Positions 19,467 through 24,861 of a DNA stretch of 24,861 nt are shown piece by piece. The translations under genes and the position numbers were made by a program. Where the stretch lies: contig KN832577.1 in assembly GCA_000827205.1 (NCBI GenBank), positions 223,105-247,965 on the forward strand, in the 5' to 3' direction. The notes under the pieces are model-generated. The model was not told the origin of the DNA. It made no database searches and saw only the letters and a program-made list of their open reading frames with translations. The stretch comes from Plicaturopsis crispa FD-325 SS-3 (taxonomy: Eukaryota; Basidiomycota; Agaricomycetes; Amylocorticiales; Amylocorticiaceae). Position 1 is the first letter of the stretch; every line of letters begins with the position of its first letter.

Positions 19467-21317
19467 CATCAGGGAAAAGGGGGATCCTTAATTCCGTGAA
19501 TATGTCCTAATTATCGAGAATTAAGGCTAATTAGCGATAATTTGCAGTAAATAAAATTAGAGGTTTTAGCTACCCCCCCCTCTAATTTAGCATCACATTA
19601 AGAGCATTAGTAGACTTTGCTATGAATTTCGGGTTATTAGCATCTACTTAGAGCAAAGTTGATAGCCATTTGATGCAGTTTAATGCCTATGCGCGTTACT
19701 ATACAAACATACTTCAAGATAGGTACGGTCCGGTTGTTCAAGGACTAGGAGATAAATGGGAGAAAAAACATATTGCATTGTTCTACACTAGATACACGAG
19801 ACAGTATCCTACAACACTTGATATATCCAAAATGTCCTATCCGCAACCTATGCCATGATAACGGGGGCATCTAAGTGTGTTTAAGGTCAGACAATATGTA
19901 CTGCTGTAAATGAGCGATCACCTTACCTCCGGCGCAAACGCACGCAGCGATCTCCGGAGCACACTGTCGTTAGCGCAGTGCAAACCACGTAACACTTAGA
20001 CACGGCCGCAAGCATGTGAATATGCGACAACGCACAACGCGGCTGCAGCGAAAATCTGTGACACAAGTAGTTAGTGGACAAAGAACCGGAATAAATAACT
20101 CCTCACGCACCGGCCGTCATGCTCCTCCCGTCCGACGAAAAAGAGCGCGAGATGCTGTGTATAATGACATGATAGTCACGGGCTAGTGTAAATATCAGTG
20201 CGGGGGTCGGATGAGGTATGAGCAATTGCGAGAAAGAGATAATCAGAAGAGGATGGCCTCACCGTGACGCCGAGCCAGCGAGTATGATGCTGCACAAACC
20301 TCGAATGGGAGAGAGACAACGACACGAAGGGAAATGGAAGGGAACAGCAGAGAGGAAAGAGACGAGACGAACATAAACGCAAAGTCGAATTGACGTGGCA
20401 GGCAAGTTCAAGCGGAGTTTAAACTTCTAGTGCCGGCGCGCCACACGGAGTCGTGTCTTTGTCTCATTTCTGCCACGTCAAGTCCTTATTCCTCGTCTGC
20501 CGTCCGCGTCGCCGCCATATGCAGTGCAGGACACGCTAGACGACAAAGAACATCGCATTGGATGCGTAGGGGCACGGTTTCTCATGTCCACGGTGAGTCC
20601 TGACTATTCTACAGTTATATAGCACGCTCATCTTGTCCATGCAAGCCCGTATCGCCTCTCGACTTCAAGGCACCCACGTCGACGGCCATCTACCGCCCGC
20701 CCTCCCTCCGTCTTTCCCTCCTTCCTCTACCCCTCCCGTGCATGCGCACGCCCGTGCCCACGCATTCACGCAACGGCCTCGTCCCTGGGCCGCTGCGCCT
20801 CGCGTGCGCCCGCCGCATAACTACTTTACTTTGCGCGCAAGCAGCGTGTTCCTGTCGACGTCCCACCGCACCTCCCAGTTGCTCGCGCAGATGCGCTGCG
20901 CCACGACTTGGACCGTGTATGCACCATGCAGGTGGACGTCAACGACAGGTGCGCGACGTCGCGTACATGTTTGTCGCAATAGCATTGTTTAGAAGACTAG
21001 CACATCCTGATTTACACTCTCCTGTACTACGCTACTGGACAATAGAATATACTTTTTCTCGAGAAACGTCACAATTGAAGATCACGGATACAATTTGGAG
21101 TTCGGCTTTGAATGCCATTACAATGAGCTACAGTGGACGTACACTCATACCAATCACAATTATACTTGTACGACAGTGAGACTACTTAGCATGAAGCTTT
21201 CTAACTTATGAAAACTTAGGGACTTAGAGACATTAGTGCCCTTTACCGCCGTTATGCAAAATTGATGCGAAATTAGCAAGCCTTAAGGATGTTTAAGAAT
21301 CCAGTGTTTTCCTGATG
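19467..21317. mobile_element. 1.85-kb element nested in the right arm of the 18091-21391 element
   Basis: The borders are exact because the left arm of the host element gives the uninterrupted sequence. The insertion runs from CATCAGGGAAAA to its complement TTTTCCTGATG, with AT on both sides: either a 2-base duplication or none, if the tips are TCATCAGG...CCTGATGA. The ends share GGAT[C/T]CTTAA and an AAGGCT/GCTAATT region. No transposase is recognised. Small frames at 19670-19858 and 20633-20992 match nothing I know. The middle (about 19860-20640) shows no gene. Confidence 0.7.
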
Positions 21318-21391
21318 ATTCTGGTCATGTGATGGCCGGAAGGTATTCGGAACTTTGACCGTCCTAAATGGCCGCGTTATGCTCCAGTCCC

Positions 21392-21455
21392 GAATCCGAG
21401 CGACAAAACGACTATCTTTTGCGTAGCGTAGTTTTCGGGCACTGGTTCGAGTCTA
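21392..21455 (+). repeat. tRNA-like repeat, right copy
   Basis: CGAATCCGAGCGACAAAACG through the B-box-like GGTTCGAGTCT (21444-21454) matches 17882-17945 closely. It continues the repeat that the 18091-21391 element entered. Confidence 0.55.
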
Positions 21456-22849
21456 TGGCCAAGAGCAATAAGAGTGAGAGTGATCAGACTCTCAGAACTG
21501 ATGTCTGGCGTAAGCTATGTACCTCTCAGTCAGACCCGAATTCCTGGACCAAGATGGATTAAGACCCATTCAAGGACACAGTTCAGGGTTTCCGCTGCGA
21601 AAAGGCGGGCTGCAGCACGATCGTCTTGTTTAAATGTCACCACGCTCAACGTCCCGTAGAAAGAGTGGGCCGAGGGGGTGCTCAATGATATCGCGCAGCA
21701 TGGCAAAATGAATAGGGAAGTTGCCGATTGTGAGTGTACGTGCGCCGCTTTGGGGCTGGTTACGACCTGTCTTCCTCGCATGCTTGGAGTCCTGCGTATT
21801 GATGACAGGGTGGTCGTAGAAAAGCGGTACATCGAAGTTGAGGGAGCAGCCGGGTACGGAGTTGGGGATTTGGTAGTGACAAACAGAATGTGCATGAGCG
21901 GCAACAATCTGTTGTAGAGCGCGCTCTGCCTCTGTGCCGTCTGCAGCAAAGGACGTTGCATGCAGATTTTCGTCGTGCATCATCGAAAAATGCATTTCTG
22001 CTAGTGCCTCTGTTGACTCTTTTCCGTCGCGCGCAACTGCAGCCAAAAGGATAGGGGGAATCTTCGGCAGTGGCAGTGGGATGGTTAGCACCCAGATCCG
22101 TAGCTGTACGATAATGATGGTCAGTAAGCAGGACAATAGACTATCACAACACAAGTCAGTCGCACCTTTTTTGCTTTATCCAGACGCGCCTGTAGGCCCA
22201 TGCGCGGCTCCAAGGACAAGCCACGCCGTCTTCGACTCTTGCCAGATCGACTAAGCCTCGAGATCCCTATCGTCCCAAGATAAACCAAGAGGGCAATGAT
22301 AATCGAGATTTCGTAGGCTCTGCTTTGCGAGCCTGATATTGTTGCGCGAGAATCCAGGTTCGAACCGTGGCTACTTGGAGGGAAGATTTCTGTGATCGGG
22401 ACGTCAACACATGTTTCCAATGTGAGTGAAAAATCTTACCGAATGCTCCTGATTCCTCTTCCGCCGAACTGGTTCTGAAAAGTCTTGTATGCGCGAGGAG
22501 AGATTGAGGCAAGCATACTACAAAAGGTGTCCAACGCGCCGGACATGTTCCGGAGGCTCTTTCCCTTCAGTAACCGTTCAGTTTTCAGTACCATAGCCTC
22601 TGCCATGCCCAGAACGACCTCCTGGGATTTATAGACCCCAGCTGCCGCACCCTTTGCAAATCGTAGCCATGGGGTTTGACCGTTATCCTAGATGTTGACA
22701 CATGAGTACAAACCTCAGTGACACTTCAGAAAAACACATCACATACCTCAAGTGAAGACGAATCACTGTTGGTGTCTTCAAAGCCTTCGGATGACTACAG
22801 ATGATCAGTTAGTAACGTCAGAAGGCACATATGAGTGGAAAGCGTACAT

Positions 22850-23420
22850 TGCTGTGGTGTTGCAGTGTCTCCCTCCGATAAACAAAGAAACCACCATATG
22901 CTCCGCCGCATATGTCGCTTGACTCCAAGGAGCGTAACCGAGATATATTCAGATGTGAGTGTGCTCAAATACACGACACCACAGGAATTGCCGTCGTGCT
23001 GCTGAGGCATGCGGATAGCCCCAATATCTACCAGACTGGTACTGGCAATGTCCGAGTGGAGAGTGGATAGGAACCACTCAAGGAGTGCGACATCGTTGAG
23101 GCTGGCAGTCGCCGTAGGGTTGTATCCGTCGCAGTATGCAATTGTATTGTGCCCTAGATCCACGCGCGCGCCGGCCCAATGCCCAGCTGGGTTGACAGGA
23201 ACTTCCACGATGTCAACATGATCCGAAGAGATAGCTTTGTCGAGGGAGGAGGACTAGCGGCGCACGTAATCATCGTTGGCCGCACGCGTATTACGAAGGG
23301 AGTGCAGCAGCAAGCAGTTGGCAACCATGACTCGGCTGCCTTGGCCTAACTAACGGACAATGAAGTCACTGCCCGCGTTCATCGTGTCGTCGTTGAGCCA
23401 ATCATCTCACAAGAACGCTG
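22850..23420 (-). other. Ulp1-like (C48) cysteine peptidase domain
   Basis: In order: WLNDD, VEVPVNPAGHWAGARVDLG, IAYCDGYN and PQQHDGNSCGVVYL. Known Ulp1 proteases use His (HW), Asp, Gln and Cys (in D/N-S/D-CG) in this order and cut ubiquitin-like tails. All four are present by eye. The domain is interrupted by stops, so it is unlikely to be made whole. Confidence 0.75.
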
Positions 23421-23454
23421 CAAGGTCCAATGCAGTGAGATATACGGCACTCCC

Positions 23455-23490
23455 GAGACCCGGCACCGAAACGAGACCCGGCACCGAAAC
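23455..23490 (-). repeat. 18-base tandem duplication in the protease gene
   Basis: GAGACCCGGCACCGAAAC occurs twice without a gap, doubling the six residues VSVPGL in the minus-strand reading. It keeps the frame and is probably a recent slippage event. Confidence 0.8.
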
Positions 23491-24330
23491 GTTCCATGCG
23501 ATATCATCAAGTCGTACCCGGCACTCCTCAATGAGATCAGTTGTTCGGTCGTCGCCCAACGATGCTACAGCCACGCGATCAAGCCAGTCAGATGCCTGAG
23601 CCCATTTATCCAACATCTGTGAGGCGATGTGGAGCGGCCGAGAAGACGTTCAGTCCACAGGGGATAATGGAACGCGGGAGCACCGGGGAGCTGTATGGAC
23701 TGCGCCCCGATAGCCAAGCATCGTCGAATGTAGTGCGCAGCGACTTCGAATGAAGTTGTGATGCAGGGAAAAGCACCGGGCGGTGGATTGTGACAAGGGA
23801 CACGATGGACTCGGGGGCAGTTGGGTCCTCGCAAAGGACGTTCGGCATCTCATGACTATAACGCGGCGCTGGGGAAGGGGATGGCGATGTACCGACGGCT
23901 GGGAGTGTAGAATGCTCCTCAAGACAGAGGACACCATATAGCACGAGAAGTGCGGGCCATGAGTGCCAAAAGGCAACAGGCGCTAGCGGGGCGAATACTC
24001 GGGGCTGCTAAAAAAATAAAGAATCAGTACGAATGAGCAGTGCGAAGCGACGGATATGTACTTCGAGTTTTCATAGTGGAGAAACCTTGCGACGACGACG
24101 TTATGTCGAGGCAAAGCGAGGGGAGAAAACGGGGTTTGTTGGAAGCAAGGCCCAAACTTTGTGCTTGTGCCATTTTCCTAGCGGTCCAAAAGTTAGAGAA
24201 GCTCGATATATCAGCCTCGTCAATAAGTTCATGAGCATGAGCTCGCTGACCTACCGTATCCAGTTAAGTACTAGGGTCTTCCTTAAGCTTCAACAAATGA
24301 GAGCGCTCGCACGCTAATAACAGAGATCGA

Positions 24331-24861
24331 GCTAGGTTACAGGGTCCGATTCCGCGGTCCAAATGTCGCTAGCAATCGTTTTGGCAGCGGAGGATGTTGG
24401 CCATGAGCACAACACTGCCCTCGTCTACGACGTGACATACGACGTCGGCGTGGTAAGAGAATGACATTATTGACGCGCCGCCGTACACGACCAAGTCCCC
24501 GCGACTGGTAGCGGAGTCTGAATCACTCCTTGCTTTTGACCACGACGTCCTCTCGACGACTTGGACAAATTCACAGAGTATCGACTAGTCTCGGATCCAT
24601 CCCCTCTGTGGCGGTCGGAGCCCGGAAGTCGGAGTCAAAAACCTGTAAGGTTCACTCGCAAGCTCCTGCCACAGAGGGTCTGGTGCAACGGCTATAGGCA
24701 GGGGGTAGCTAGGTCCTGGCTGCGCAAAGCTCGCGCACAAGGTCCTCTGCCTCGTCGTCATCTCCTCGTCGTTCCTCATCGTCTACACCTATCTTCTTCA
24801 CTCTATGCATCTATCTTGCCAATTTCGATGGTCTCTCCCTTCCTACACACCCTTCGACGCT
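24331..24861. other. no gene seen; one hairpin
   Basis: No convincing coding domain. A 64-codon minus-strand frame (24585-24779) matches nothing I recognise; it could be an upstream exon of the protease gene. CCCTCTGTGGC (24602-24612) and GCCACAGAGGG (24668-24678) are perfect inverted repeats around a 55-base loop. Confidence 0.4.

Larger units (their letters stand above)
18091..21391. mobile_element. DNA element with long, nearly identical inverted ends
   Basis: The left end, from 18091 (GGGACTGGAGCATAACGCGG), equals the reverse complement of the right end up to 21391 without a mismatch over 74 bases. The match then continues from 18165-18238 to 19390-19464 with about one difference, because a second element (19467-21317) is inserted in the right arm. 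The total inverted repeat is about 149 bases; without the insertion the element would be about 1.45 kb. Near-identity suggests a recent origin. It sits in a tRNA-like repeat. No clear target duplication or transposase was seen. Confidence 0.8.
21530..24330 (-). pseudogene. decayed agaricomycete multi-exon gene with Ulp1-type protease domain
   Basis: Coding-like pieces follow in order on the minus strand. An N-terminal piece is at about 24240-24030 (DEADISSFSNFWTARKMAQA); an intron ending TTTTTTAG near 24008 leads to a long piece at 24007-23606. A Ulp1-like C48 peptidase region spans about 23420-22850, with WLNDDTMNAGSDF, then HW, YCDG and PQQHDGNSCG supplying His, Asp, Gln and Cys. Introns with clear signals lie at 22795-22847 (TACTAAC branch), 22688-22746 and 22390-22439. 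Between them are KTFQNQFGGRGIRSI and, at about 22010-21630, ATSFAADGT and QDSKHARKTGRNQ. Stop codons between the protease pieces (near 23412 and 23347) and a frame change near 21630 show decay. The combination resembles transposon-associated families that carry Ulp1 proteases; which one is inference. Confidence 0.65.

Noticed and set aside
20417-20442. GTTTAAAC and GGCGCGCC eight-base palindromes close together, as in cloning vectors
   Set aside because: The surroundings look like ordinary fungal DNA and there is no vector backbone; chance is adequate.
22357-22366. GGTTCGAACC, a B-box-like palindrome
   Set aside because: It lies inside the decayed gene, with no A box or tRNA arms.

Overview
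The window looks like repeat-rich, gene-poor DNA of a basidiomycete fungus, probably an agaricomycete. The evidence is a Ty3/gypsy chromovirus with a chromodomain, introns of about 50-60 bases with fungal branch points (one is TACTAAC), and a gene fragment with the QDSKHARKTGRNQ signature that I recall from large agaricomycete families. I found no intact conventional host gene. Nearly everything is a mobile element or something nested in one.

Layout. 1-8806: the 3' part of a plus-strand Ty3/gypsy chromovirus fossil (element A): integrase end plus chromodomain, then a long gene on the opposite strand, then a polypurine tract and 3' LTR. The opposite-strand gene is split by a 3.9-kb DNA transposon (2648-6556) that has an 8-base target duplication, about 160-base inverted ends, two 21-base minisatellites and a roughly 1.18-kb palindrome. 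8807-10451: a tRNA-like fragment, weak protein-like fragments, a doubtful LTR and a small 106-base inverted-repeat element. 10452-14023: another LTR of the same superfamily, with internal tandem repeats, interrupted by a 2.1-kb DNA element with CATAG-rich ends. 14024-17820: the remains of a second chromovirus (element B) lying on the minus strand. Its LTR stub carries a hAT-like MITE, which itself carries a palindromic MITE. After the LTR and polypurine tract comes a second copy of the same opposite-strand gene, here on the plus strand. 17820-21460: tRNA-like repeats, then a DNA element (18091-21391) whose ends match perfectly over 74 bases, with a second element (19467-21317) inserted in its right end. 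21460-24330: a decayed minus-strand multi-exon gene with a Ulp1-type cysteine protease domain. 24331-24861: no gene seen, one hairpin.

The main discovery candidate is the gene shared by elements A and B. It lies antisense between pol and the 3' LTR in A, and beside the polypurine tract and LTR in the same orientation in B. Each copy has an acidic start, a conserved block containing FETG and FRSWVT.DRL, a perfect Zn2Cys6 (Gal4-type) cysteine pattern, a basic linker and a long coiled coil, with three intron-like intervals at matching places. The two copies are clearly diverged, so the gene was probably carried by the element lineage for some time and not captured twice by chance. Its role is unknown. 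A zinc-cluster protein encoded antisense from an LTR could be a self-regulator of the element.
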